DNA of 48,656 bases from Gammaproteobacteria bacterium. GTDB lineage: Bacteria > Pseudomonadota > Gammaproteobacteria > GRL18. The stretch lies in assembly GCA_026196615.1 (NCBI GenBank), contig JAPHSW010000144.1, positions 87,987 through 136,642 on the forward strand. Reading direction: 5' to 3'. Position 1 is the stretch's first letter. Every line of letters begins with the position of its first letter. This document shows positions 1-8,306 of the stretch, in pieces. A program made the position numbers and the translations under genes. The notes beneath the pieces are model-generated. The model was not told the origin of the DNA, searched no databases, and saw only the letters and a list, made by a program, of their open reading frames with translations.

Positions 1-152
1 CAGTTCAAAATCATGGTAATACCTCTGCTGCTTCTGTCCCTTTAGCACTTGATACAGCTGTAAGGGATGGTCGTATTAAACGCGGTGAAACAATATTGCT
101 GGAAGCTTTTGGTGGTGGGTTTACCTGGGGCTCTGCACTAGTTAAATATTAA
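1..152 (+). CDS. fabH: 3-oxoacyl-ACP synthase III (KAS III), C-terminal end only
   Basis: Only the last 49 codons lie in the window; the 5' part is cut by the left edge. FabH condenses acetyl-CoA with malonyl-ACP to start type II fatty acid synthesis. The visible peptide contains [11 protein letters not shown], the stretch with the KAS III active-site Asn, and ends with the family-typical [11 protein letters not shown] before the stop at 150-152. The following fabD, fabG, acpP and fabF confirm the standard gammaproteobacterial fab cluster. The identification rests on strong motif match despite the short length. Confidence 0.93.
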   Translation, partial: VQNHGNTSAASVPLALDTAVRDGRIKRGETILLEAFGGGFTWGSALVKY

Positions 153-251
153 TCTATCTTAAAAAAATTATAATAATAATGTTCTCAATGATTAATAGTT
201 TTGCTTATCTCTGTTATATTTGAGGAACATTAGTAAAAAAAGGATAAAATG

Positions 252-1202
252 ATGTCGATAGCCTTTATTTTTCCAGGTCAAGGTTCTCAATCCATGGGAA
301 TGCTTGGTAGCTTTGCAAATGAAAGCCCTGCTTATAATGAAATAATTATCTCAACATTTCAACAAGCCAGTGATGCCTTAGGTTTTGATCTTTGGCAGAT
401 GTGTCAAAATGGCCCTGAGTCTGAACTTAACACCACTCGAAATACCCAGCCTGCTATGCTTGCAGCTGGCTATGCACTTTGGCAAATCTGGAAGTCCAAA
501 GGTGGGGCTGCACCTGCGGTTCTAGCTGGACATAGTCTAGGTGAATATACTGCTTTGGTCTGTGCAGAAGCTATCGATTTTTCTGATGCCATTAATTTAG
601 TTGCTGCTCGTGGTCGATATATGCAAGATGCGATAAAAGACGATGAAGGAGCAATGGCTGCCATTCTGGGTCTTGAAAATGATGATGTCATTAAAGTGTG
701 TGATGAAACAGCAGAAGAGACTGGCAGAATAGTTTCAGCTGTAAATTTTAATGCTCCTGGTCAGGTTGTGATTGCAGGTCATAATGATGCAGTTGAACAA
801 GCAGTTGCTTTAGCAAAAAATACAGGTGCTAAAAAAGCAGTAAAATTGTCAGTAAGTGTCCCATCGCATTGCTCTTTAATGGATAGTGCAGGTGAGAAAT
901 TAGCAAAAAAATTATCAGGAATTAATATTGAACGTCCAGTGATTCCTGTTATTAATAATGTTCATGTCACCATTGAAAATGATGTCGATTCAATTCGTGA
1001 TTCATTGGTAAAACAACTGTCTAAACCCGTCAGATGGGTTGAAACAATAAATAAAATGGTTGCTGAAGGGACTGATCAAATCGTTGAATGTGGTCCTGGT
1101 AAGGTTTTAACGGGTTTAAACAAGCGTATTAATCGTCAAATGCCAACCCATCCGATTTTTGATACAGCAACAGTTGATAAAGTTTTTGAGGAACTATCTT
1201 AA
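252..1202 (+). CDS. fabD: Malonyl CoA-acyl carrier protein transacylase
   Basis: FabD moves the malonyl group from CoA to ACP, supplying extender units for fatty acid synthesis in the cytoplasm. The protein begins with the family GQGSQ motif. It carries the nucleophile motif GHSLGE (Ser about residue 95) and the catalytic His in VPSHCSLM (about residue 206). Length (316 aa) is normal. Two ATGs stand in tandem at 249 and 252. I chose 252 because the AAGGA at 240-244 is then 7 bases away, against 4 for 249. The stop codon overlaps the fabG start by one base (TAATG), so the two are translationally coupled. Confidence 0.96.
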   Translation: MSIAFIFPGQGSQSMGMLGSFANESPAYNEIIISTFQQASDALGFDLWQMCQNGPESELNTTRNTQPAMLAAGYALWQIWKSKGGAAPAVLAGHSLGEYTALVCAEAIDFSDAINLVAARGRYMQDAIKDDEGAMAAILGLENDDVIKVCDETAEETGRIVSAVNFNAPGQVVIAGHNDAVEQAVALAKNTGAKKAVKLSVSVPSHCSLMDSAGEKLAKKLSGINIERPVIPVINNVHVTIENDVDSIRDSLVKQLSKPVRWVETINKMVAEGTDQIVECGPGKVLTGLNKRINRQMPTHPIFDTATVDKVFEELS

Positions 1203-1945
1203 TGTCTATGGAAAATGAAGTTGCCCTGGTCAGTGGTGCCAGTCGTGGAATTGGTCAGGCTATTGCCCTGAATCTTGGAAAAAAAGGCGCTACTGTTATT
1301 GGTACAGCCACATCCGAAAAAGGGGCTGAAAATATTTCTAAATATCTAGAAGAAAATGGTGTCAAAGGTCAGGGAATGGTATTAAATGTTACTGATCAAA
1401 GTAGTATTGATGAGCTGTTATCTTCTATGAAAGACAATTATGAGATGCCATCAATTCTAGTTAACAATGCTGGTATTACTCGTGATAATCTTATGATGAG
1501 AATGAAAGATGATGAATGGGATTCAATTATTGAGACCAATCTGACATCTATTTTTAAATTATCTAAAGCATGTTTGCGTGCCATGATGAAAGCTAAATCT
1601 GGACGCATTATCTCAATTGCTTCTGTTGTTGGTTTGACAGGAAACCCTGGACAAGCAAATTATGCTGCTGCAAAAGCGGGTATTTTGGGTTTTACTAAAT
1701 CTTTAGCTCGAGAAATAGGTTCACGTGGTATCACTGTAAATGCTGTAGCACCTGGGTTTATTGATACAGATATGACTAGAGGTTTACCTGATGAAGCAAA
1801 GGCAGCCTTACTAAATCAAATTCCGCTAAATCGTTTAGGTGATGCAGATGAAATTGCTTCTGCAGTTGGATTTCTGGCATCAAAAGACGCGGCATATATA
1901 ACAGGTGAGACATTAAATGTTAATGGTGGAATGTACATGCCTTAA
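1202..1945 (+). CDS. fabG: 3-oxoacyl-ACP reductase
   Basis: NADPH-dependent reductase of the beta-ketoacyl-ACP intermediate, short-chain dehydrogenase family, 247 aa. Visible landmarks are the nucleotide-binding GASRGIG (residues 12-18), NNAG (88-91), catalytic Ser141 and the YAAAK motif (Tyr154, Lys158). The C-terminus (LNVNGGMYMP) is typical of FabG and separates it from general SDR enzymes. The start overlaps the fabD stop by one base. Its place between fabD and acpP is the standard order. Confidence 0.97.
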   Translation: MSMENEVALVSGASRGIGQAIALNLGKKGATVIGTATSEKGAENISKYLEENGVKGQGMVLNVTDQSSIDELLSSMKDNYEMPSILVNNAGITRDNLMMRMKDDEWDSIIETNLTSIFKLSKACLRAMMKAKSGRIISIASVVGLTGNPGQANYAAAKAGILGFTKSLAREIGSRGITVNAVAPGFIDTDMTRGLPDEAKAALLNQIPLNRLGDADEIASAVGFLASKDAAYITGETLNVNGGMYMP

Positions 1946-1966
1946 AGAATTTATTTTAAGGTTTTT
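1940..1966 (+). terminator. Weak hairpin with T-rich tail at the fabG stop
   Basis: Seven-base arms (CCTTAAA at 1940-1946, TTTAAGG at 1955-1961) enclose an 8-base loop and are followed by TTTTTC. The left arm overlaps the fabG stop codon. It has the shape of an intrinsic terminator or attenuator, but the stem is AT-rich and short. Partial read-through into acpP is possible. Confidence 0.3.
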
Positions 1967-2198
1967 CTTAAAATTAGGTGTTTACCTGACAAAATTCTCA
2001 AATTTTAGTGGAAAACCCTTAAATTCGAATATTTTAATGAACTAAATAATGGAAATTTTAACATCTAATACTGGTATATCGGATAAGATTTCTCTAAAAT
2101 AGCGTCACGTAAATAAACACACCTAATATTCAGGGACTTTCTGTCATTTGAAAATTATAAAAAGTGTGTAACAAAAGAATTATGGAGATTGAAAGAAA

Positions 2199-2438
2199 AT
2201 GAGTAGTGTTGAAGAAAGAGTTGCTAAGATTGTAGTTGAACAATTAGGTGTTAAAGAAGACGAAGTTAAATCTGAAGCGTCTTTCGTTGATGACCTTGGT
2301 GCAGATTCTCTAGATACTGTAGAATTAGTAATGGCTTTAGAAGAAGAATTTGGAACTGAAATTCCTGATGAAGAAGCAGAAAAAATTACAACAGTACAAC
2401 TAGCAATTGATTACATTAATGCAAATACTGACGCTTAA
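2199..2438 (+). CDS. acpP: Acyl carrier protein
   Basis: Carries growing acyl chains on a 4'-phosphopantetheine arm. The protein is 79 aa and strongly acidic. It contains the invariant [15 protein letters not shown] stretch with the pantetheine-accepting Ser37. A GGAG at 2184-2187 lies 11 bases before the ATG. It is set apart from fabG by about 250 bases and from fabF by about 300 bases, both containing inverted repeats. This fits separate or modulated expression of this abundant protein. Confidence 0.98.
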   Translation: MSSVEERVAKIVVEQLGVKEDEVKSEASFVDDLGADSLDTVELVMALEEEFGTEIPDEEAEKITTVQLAIDYINANTDA

Positions 2439-2449
2439 GATTAGTATTG

Positions 2450-2577
2450 TGATGGTATGATATAAATACCATCATATGTTATTGCATGTAATAACATATT
2501 GAAAATAGTTTAAATGTATATTTGTAAAGCCGCTTTTAACATTACTGACTTATAGTTTTGTTAAAATACGGCTTTAC
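2450..2577. repeat. Three consecutive hairpins in the acpP-fabF gap
   Basis: The 304-base gap from 2439 to 2742 holds no gene. It has three inverted repeats in series. First, TGATGGTAT (2450-2458) pairs with 2466-2474 over a 7-base loop. Second, ATATGTTATT (2474-2483) pairs with 2490-2499 over a 6-base loop. Third, a long nested stem has GTAAAGCCG (2524-2532) pairing with CGGCTTTAC (2569-2577) and TTTTAAC (2534-2540) pairing with GTTAAAA (2560-2566). The last could serve as a terminator or RNA-stability element for the acpP message. From 2578 to 2742 I see only AT-rich leader sequence, including TGTCGCTCAAG and TGTCGTTCAAG in direct repeat. Confidence 0.7.
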
Positions 2578-2742
2578 TTATTTATGGCCTGATACCTAAT
2601 ACTGTTCAAGTTATAAGCTAGCTCTCGGCTTAAGCTTTGATTATGGATGGCTTTAAGGGTTAGAATTAAGTTTAAGATTTTATGTCGCTCAAGTTTAATG
2701 TCGTTCAAGACTGTTTTGGGCTTTAGTTTTTTGGAGAATTTC

Positions 2743-3981
2743 TTGGCTAAGAGACGAGTTGTTATTACTGGAATGGGGATGGTTAGTCCTGTTGGATTAA
2801 GTGTTTCTGAATCATGGGACAATATTCTGGCTGGTAAAAGTGGTATTGCCCCGATCGAACATCTTGATACTAGTGCATTTGCTGTCAAGTTTGGTGGTTC
2901 AATTAGAAATTTTGATGTCACTAAATATCTGACACCCAAAGATGCCAAGAAAATGGATATTTTTATTCATTATGGCATGGCTGCAGCAATACAGGCTTTT
3001 GAAGATTCGGGTCTTGAAATAACTGAAGAAAATGCCTGGAAAGTGGGTGTTCATATTGGTTCTGGTATCGGCGGTTTACCTGGAATTGAAAGTGGTTATG
3101 ATAACTATCTCAAAGGCGGGCCGCGTAAAGTATCACCTTTTTTTGTACCTAGCAATATTATCAATATGATATCAGGCAATCTTTCTGTTATGTACGGTAT
3201 GAAAGGGCCAAACTTAGCGATAGCAACTGCTTGTGCCACAGCAACTCATAGTATTGGTGATGCAGCCCGGATTATTGAATATGGCGACGCTGATGTCATG
3301 ATTTCTGGTGGTGCTGAAATGGCTAGCTCACATTGTGGTCTTGCTGGATTTTCTGCAGCTCGTGCACTTTCTAAACGTAATGATGACCCACAAGCTGCCT
3401 CAAGACCCTGGGATAGAGATCGTGATGGTTTTGTGTTGAGTGATGGTGCGGGGGTGGTTGTTTTAGAAGAATATGAGCATGCTAAAGCACGTGGAGCCAA
3501 TATCTATGCCGAGGTGCTTGGTTTTGGTATGAGTGGTGATGCTTATCATATGACTTTACCATCAAAAGGTGGTGAAGGTGCAAGTCGTTGTATGGATTCT
3601 GCTTTAAGAAATGCTGGACTTAATCCCAATCAAATTGACTATGTTAATGCTCATGGCACATCGACTCCAGCAGGCGATCAGGCTGAAACAGATGCCGCTA
3701 AGCGGACATTTGGTGACCATGCTTATAATTTAACAATGAGTTCAACTAAATCCATGACGGGTCATTTGTTAGGCGCTGCAGGTGGTATTGAAGCAATATT
3801 TACAGCATTGGCTATCCGTGATCAAGTTGCTCCGCCAACGATCAACCTTGAAAATCCAAGTGATGGTTGTGATTTGGATTATGCTCCTTTAGTACCAAAA
3901 GAAATGAAAATTGACTATGCTATATCCAATTCGTTTGGTTTTGGTGGTACTAATGGAACCCTTATACTGGGGAAAGTTTAA
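2743..3981 (+). CDS. fabF: 3-oxoacyl-ACP synthase II (KAS II)
   Basis: Elongating condensing enzyme of fatty acid synthesis. The catalytic triad is visible: Cys164 in [10 protein letters not shown], His304 in NAHGTSTP and His341 in [11 protein letters not shown]. The C-terminus has [11 protein letters not shown]. The open frame extends upstream to an ATG at 2647, but that adds 32 residues with no counterpart in the family. I place the start at TTG 2743, six bases after a GGAG at 2733-2736. This gives [12 protein letters not shown] at the N-terminus and 412 aa, about the length of E. coli FabF. The start is an inference; the identity is certain. Confidence 0.96.
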   Translation: MAKRRVVITGMGMVSPVGLSVSESWDNILAGKSGIAPIEHLDTSAFAVKFGGSIRNFDVTKYLTPKDAKKMDIFIHYGMAAAIQAFEDSGLEITEENAWKVGVHIGSGIGGLPGIESGYDNYLKGGPRKVSPFFVPSNIINMISGNLSVMYGMKGPNLAIATACATATHSIGDAARIIEYGDADVMISGGAEMASSHCGLAGFSAARALSKRNDDPQAASRPWDRDRDGFVLSDGAGVVVLEEYEHAKARGANIYAEVLGFGMSGDAYHMTLPSKGGEGASRCMDSALRNAGLNPNQIDYVNAHGTSTPAGDQAETDAAKRTFGDHAYNLTMSSTKSMTGHLLGAAGGIEAIFTALAIRDQVAPPTINLENPSDGCDLDYAPLVPKEMKIDYAISNSFGFGGTNGTLILGKV

Positions 3982-3992
3982 TATCCATTAGT

Positions 3993-4020
3993 TAATGACT
4001 TAAGAGCTCTTAAGTCATTA
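3993..4020. repeat. Perfect 28-bp palindrome between fabF and pabB
   Basis: Both 14-base arms (TAATGACTTAAGAG and its reverse complement) match exactly around GAGCTC, with no spacer. It begins 11 bases after the fabF stop. There is no T-run behind it, so it is not a standard intrinsic terminator. It could be a dimeric-protein site or a mRNA 3' end hairpin. Confidence 0.75.
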
Positions 4021-4059
4021 TCAATTACACACTAAACTTACAAGATAAACTCATAGAAT

Positions 4060-5565
4060 ATGGCTCAAGCGTGTCAGTTAACAGAAATTTCTAAACACGA
4101 TTTTCCTGAGCTAATTCAGTTTTATCGCCACTTTCCAAAAAAATATCCCTTCTTATTAACAACATCCAGCCATCAAGACAAGCTTTTAAAAAATAACCAG
4201 GTCTCAGATTTTGATATATTATTCATCGAACCACAAGATTGGTTAAAGCTTGATCAGGATTTAAAGCTAACAAGTTCTAGTGCCGTTCCTATCGAGCCCA
4301 ATGAGTTTTTTCTTGATGCTTTTGATCGATTATTTTTATCTGAAAATCAATTGAGTAAAAAGGATTTTTTACAACAAAAAAAACCTTTTTTACCTTTCAC
4401 GGGGGGGTGGTTTGTTTTTCTTGCTTATGAGCTTGCCCAACAAATTGAACCTTGTCTGAATCTTAACTTTGATAAGCAACTACTTCCAGTTGCTTATGCG
4501 GCAAGGGTGAAGAAAGCTCTGATCTTTGATCATAACAATAATAAACTATTTTTTTTGAGTGAATTTGCTATTAACCATGAAGAAAGCCTTCAATCTTTAT
4601 TAGAAGATAGTAAAAAAATTCAACAATCTAAACAGGTAGAAACCAAGCCTGTAGAAACGAAGACCGAGTTAAATAACTCTCTGACAGAAGATGATAAAGA
4701 AATTTTTCTAGAGGCTGTTAGTGTTGTTAAGCGCTATATAAAAGAGGGTGATGTTTTTCAGGTTAATTTGTCCAGGCTCTGGGAATCTATATTTTCTTCT
4801 AATAACATTACTGAGCAAGCTTATTACCTTTCGCAATTACTCAGCAAGGAGAATCCTGCACCATTTTCTGGTCTTGCTAATATAGGGTCTGAAAAGGGCA
4901 TTGCTACCATTATTTCATCATCACCAGAACGTTTAATAAAAGTACAGGATAATTATCTTGAATCTCGTCCTATTGCGGGAACTCATCCTAGAGGTTATTC
5001 TGAAAAAGAAGATTCACGACTTTTAAAGGAGCTTCATGCTCATCCAAAAGAACAGGCTGAGCACATTATGCTTATTGATTTGATTCGCAATGATTTAGGG
5101 CGAGTGTGTGTGCCAGGTACAGTTTCGGTAGATGAACTGATGGTTAATGAAAGTTATGCCCATGTTCATCATATTGTTTCTAATGTTAGTGGTGAGTTAC
5201 AGGCTGATATAACACCCGGGAATATTATAAAAGCCATGTTCCCGGGAGGGACTATCACAGGCTGTCCAAAAGTTCGATGTATGGAAATCATTGCGGAACT
5301 TGAACAACAGTCTAGAGGCGCTTATACAGGTTCAATGGGGTATATTAATCTTGATGGGAGTATGGATTTAAATATTCTTATTCGTACCATGGTTCTTGAA
5401 GAAATTCCTGAACAGCAATCAGATAAAACAGCTAAGCAAAAAATTTGTTTTAGAGCGGGGGCTGGCCTGGTTTTTGACTCAATAGCAGAAAAGGAATTGT
5501 TAGAAACTCGTGCAAAAGCAAAAGGACTTCTTAAAGCATTGGGGGAGCATGATGAGCCTCAATGA
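4060..5565 (+). CDS. pabB: Aminodeoxychorismate synthase component I
   Basis: Chorismate-utilising enzyme that, with a glutamine amidotransferase (PabA) encoded elsewhere, makes 4-amino-4-deoxychorismate for folate. The N-terminal domain is PabB-like (PFLL near residue 30, FTGGWF near 113). The C-terminal chorismate-binding domain has GDVFQVNLSR (230-239), SSSPERL, RPIAGT (303-308), DLIRNDLGRV and GGTITGCPK. A repeated VETKPVETK stretch links the halves. In E. coli PabB the residue at Ala306 is the lysine of PIKGT, so this protein carries the TrpE-like PIAGT form. Overlap with pabC and the fab/pabC/mltG/tmk context favour PabB over TrpE. Length 501 aa. Confidence 0.88.
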   Translation: MAQACQLTEISKHDFPELIQFYRHFPKKYPFLLTTSSHQDKLLKNNQVSDFDILFIEPQDWLKLDQDLKLTSSSAVPIEPNEFFLDAFDRLFLSENQLSKKDFLQQKKPFLPFTGGWFVFLAYELAQQIEPCLNLNFDKQLLPVAYAARVKKALIFDHNNNKLFFLSEFAINHEESLQSLLEDSKKIQQSKQVETKPVETKTELNNSLTEDDKEIFLEAVSVVKRYIKEGDVFQVNLSRLWESIFSSNNITEQAYYLSQLLSKENPAPFSGLANIGSEKGIATIISSSPERLIKVQDNYLESRPIAGTHPRGYSEKEDSRLLKELHAHPKEQAEHIMLIDLIRNDLGRVCVPGTVSVDELMVNESYAHVHHIVSNVSGELQADITPGNIIKAMFPGGTITGCPKVRCMEIIAELEQQSRGAYTGSMGYINLDGSMDLNILIRTMVLEEIPEQQSDKTAKQKICFRAGAGLVFDSIAEKELLETRAKAKGLLKALGEHDEPQ

Positions 5566-6487
5566 TAATATAAAAACTCCTAAAACTGTCAGTGTCAGTG
5601 TCAGTGATCGTGGTTTTACTTATGGTGATGGTGTATTTGAAACTATTGCATACACTAATGGTGCTCTTGACCATTGGTCTTTACATTGGCAAAGACTGAT
5701 ATTAGGTTCCAAACGACTTGAAATTAATTTGCCTGATGAAAATTATTTTCTAGCTGAAATAGATCGTAAAATCTCTCAAGAATCAGATGTTACTAATCAA
5801 TTAGCAACGGAGCAACTAACAAAGAATAAAGTCATAAAAATCATTGTTACTCGTGGTGAAGGTGGCCGTGGTTATCTTTTTTCAAGCAAACATAAATCGA
5901 CTGTTATTGTTACTGTTCATTCTTGGCCTGAACGTTCTATCGATGACTATAAAAAGGGTATAAAGGCGATAGTCTGTCAAACATGTCTTGCCAAACAACC
6001 TGCACTAGCTGGTATTAAGCATCTTAATCGCTTAGAACAGGTTATTGCACGAAATGAATTTTCTGAAACAGATTATGAAGAAGGGATTATGCTATCTTGT
6101 TCTGAACACAGTTCAAAGCTTGATAGAATACTGATAGAAGGTACAAGTAGTAACCTTTTTTTTGTGAAGAACAATCAGCTATACACGCCTATAATTGATA
6201 CTTGTGGTGTTCAGGGTACAATGAGGCAAGCTGTTATTAATGTTGCGAAACAAAGAGGTCTTGTGGTCAAAGAAGATCATTTTTCACTAAAAGTATTAAA
6301 AACAGCTTCTGAAATTTTTTTTACTAATAGTATTTTTGGTGTAGTTCCTGTTTCTTCTATCTGTATCAATGATGAAATACAGTGGAATTATGCTCTAAAC
6401 AGAATATCAGGTGTTGATAATTTTCAATCAATAACAGGTTTGTTAATGATGACAATTAATAAAAATTTGAATAGACCTACTTTTTAA
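5552..6487 (+). CDS. pabC: Aminodeoxychorismate lyase (PLP, class IV fold)
   Basis: Splits aminodeoxychorismate into p-aminobenzoate and pyruvate. Family marks are SDRGFTYGDGVFET near the N-terminus, the PLP lysine in AGIKHLNRLEQV (Lys156), EGTSSNLF and GTMRQAV. The frame is open further upstream inside pabB. ATGs at 5549 and 5552 follow GGGGGAG (5541-5547), and 5552 gives the better spacing. The gene thus overlaps pabB by 14 bases. At 311 aa it is longer than E. coli PabC (269 aa), the extra being in insertions around residues 75-92 and 195-203. Confidence 0.92.
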   Translation: MSLNDNIKTPKTVSVSVSDRGFTYGDGVFETIAYTNGALDHWSLHWQRLILGSKRLEINLPDENYFLAEIDRKISQESDVTNQLATEQLTKNKVIKIIVTRGEGGRGYLFSSKHKSTVIVTVHSWPERSIDDYKKGIKAIVCQTCLAKQPALAGIKHLNRLEQVIARNEFSETDYEEGIMLSCSEHSSKLDRILIEGTSSNLFFVKNNQLYTPIIDTCGVQGTMRQAVINVAKQRGLVVKEDHFSLKVLKTASEIFFTNSIFGVVPVSSICINDEIQWNYALNRISGVDNFQSITGLLMMTINKNLNRPTF

Positions 6488-6529
6488 AAAAACGATATAA
6501 ACTCTAAAAATATAGAATTTAAACATATT

Positions 6530-7600
6530 ATGATAAAAAAATTATTATCACTACTCGCCATATTTATTATCACTGGTTCCGTTATTGCTGGTTGGTATTG
6601 GAATGAGTATAAGCTCTACCTTAAAACACCTATTTCACTGAATAATACGCTAGCATCACATGCTGCTCCACAAAATAATATAAAGGAATATCTTTTTAGT
6701 GTTAATAAAGGTGAACGAGTTCGTCATATTGCAGAAAATCTAAAAAAACTAGAAATTATTGAACATCCTGAATATTTTCGTCTTTATGCACGCTTATCTG
6801 ATAAAGCTGAAAAAATTAAAGCAGGTGAATACGTACTTAAATCCGGTATGACGATTGTTGATATCATTGATTTATTCGTATCTGGTAGGGTTAATCAATA
6901 TTCACTAACGATTGTTGAAGGTTGGACTCTTAAAGAAGCTTTAGAACATATAAATAACGATCCTAATTTACTAAAGACCTCAGTTATTGAATTCCCTTTG
7001 AATGAACAGTCTATAGAAAAACTTGCAAAAAAACTCAATAGTGAGAATAAAAATCTTGAAGGACTTTTATATCCTGATACATATAAATTTCCTAAAGGTA
7101 CCAGTGATTTTCAGTTTATAAAACGTTCCTTTGAAAACATGAATAAAATTTTGGCAGAAGAGTGGGCCAACCGAGATAAAGAAACACCTTTAAAATCTGC
7201 ATACGAAGCCTTGATTCTGGCTTCAATTGTTGAAAAAGAATCAGGAATTAGTAGTGAACGGAGTAAAATTGCAGGGGTGTTCATTCGTCGCATGAAGATA
7301 AAAATGAGGTTGCAATCTGACCCTACTATTATTTATGGTATGGGTGATCGCTATAAAGGAAATATCCGTCGAAAAGATATTAATGAAAAAACAGCTTATA
7401 ACACTTATCAAATTTCAAGATTACCTCCAACACCTATATCGATTCCAGGGCGAGAAGCGATACATGCTGTACTCCATCCAGATAAAGGAAAAAGTTTATA
7501 TTTTGTTGCTGATGGAACCGGCGGACATGTGTTTACAAATAATTTAAAAGCGCATAATAAAGCGGTTCGTAATTATTTACGAAAAATGAAAAATAAGTGA
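6530..7600 (+). CDS. mltG: Endolytic peptidoglycan transglycosylase (YceG family)
   Basis: Inner-membrane murein lytic transglycosylase thought to set glycan strand ends. An N-terminal membrane anchor (about residues 5-22) is followed by a periplasmic LysM-like region. The YceG catalytic domain follows with LEGLLYPDTY (177-185) and ASIVEKE (231-237), which holds the catalytic glutamate. RLQSDPTIIYG is also conserved. Length 356 aa is typical. It lies 42 bases after pabC and 25 before tmk, as in E. coli. Confidence 0.95.
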   Translation: MIKKLLSLLAIFIITGSVIAGWYWNEYKLYLKTPISLNNTLASHAAPQNNIKEYLFSVNKGERVRHIAENLKKLEIIEHPEYFRLYARLSDKAEKIKAGEYVLKSGMTIVDIIDLFVSGRVNQYSLTIVEGWTLKEALEHINNDPNLLKTSVIEFPLNEQSIEKLAKKLNSENKNLEGLLYPDTYKFPKGTSDFQFIKRSFENMNKILAEEWANRDKETPLKSAYEALILASIVEKESGISSERSKIAGVFIRRMKIKMRLQSDPTIIYGMGDRYKGNIRRKDINEKTAYNTYQISRLPPTPISIPGREAIHAVLHPDKGKSLYFVADGTGGHVFTNNLKAHNKAVRNYLRKMKNK

Positions 7601-7625
7601 GCATAATAATGATTGAGAAATTAGT

Positions 7626-8252
7626 ATGACAAAAGGCAAGTTTATCACCATTGAAGGTTCTGAAGGAGCCGGTAAATCCACTAATATTCGTTTTATTCAA
7701 GAATATTTACTGTCCAAAAATATAGAATTTATTTCTACTCGTGAACCAGGTGGTACTCCTATAGCTGAGAAAGTACGCGATCTTTTGTTGGATAAGTCTA
7801 ATACTAATCTTTGTGATGATTCTGAATTATTATTAATGTTTGCTGCACGAGCACAACATCTAAATGAATTGATTATACCAGCTCTAGAATCAGGGAAATG
7901 GGTAATAAGTGATCGTTTTACCGATGCCAGTTACGCTTATCAGGGTGGTGGGCGTGGTTTATCATGGCAAAAAATTTCACAATTAGAACAATGGGTTCAA
8001 GGTGATTTAAGACCTGATGGAACAATCTTACTTGATATACCTGTTGATATTGGGATGGAACGTGTTCGTGAACGTGGTGAAACGGATCGGTTTGAGCAAG
8101 AACAGCTCAGTTTTTTTAATCGTATCAGAGAGGCTTATTTGAAGTTAGCCTGGGAAAATCCAAACCGCTTTTATATTGTAGATACTCAACCGGCTATTGA
8201 GGATGTACACAAGCAGTTAATGTTAATTATGGATCAATTAAGCGCTTCATGA
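7626..8252 (+). CDS. tmk: Thymidylate kinase
   Basis: Phosphorylates dTMP to dTDP. The P-loop GSEGAGKS (residues 11-18), TREPGGTP (near 39) and the DRF motif with DASYAYQGGGRGL are all present in 208 aa, the usual size. The position between mltG and holB is the conserved gammaproteobacterial order. Confidence 0.97.
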   Translation: MTKGKFITIEGSEGAGKSTNIRFIQEYLLSKNIEFISTREPGGTPIAEKVRDLLLDKSNTNLCDDSELLLMFAARAQHLNELIIPALESGKWVISDRFTDASYAYQGGGRGLSWQKISQLEQWVQGDLRPDGTILLDIPVDIGMERVRERGETDRFEQEQLSFFNRIREAYLKLAWENPNRFYIVDTQPAIEDVHKQLMLIMDQLSAS

Positions 8253-8306
8253 TGTTTCTCTATTTCTCTTTTTAATTGAACTATGTAATTGAACAATTGA
8301 TAAAAA

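Noticed and set aside
1973-2127. Long-range pairing of ATTAGGTGTTT with AAACACACCTAAT upstream of acpP
   Set aside because: The arms differ by two inserted bases and are 130 bases apart; no convincing structure joins them.
2647-2742. Extension of fabF to an upstream ATG giving 444 aa
   Set aside because: The extra residues are not like any FabF N-terminus, and a TTG with a well-placed GGAG gives the normal length and start.
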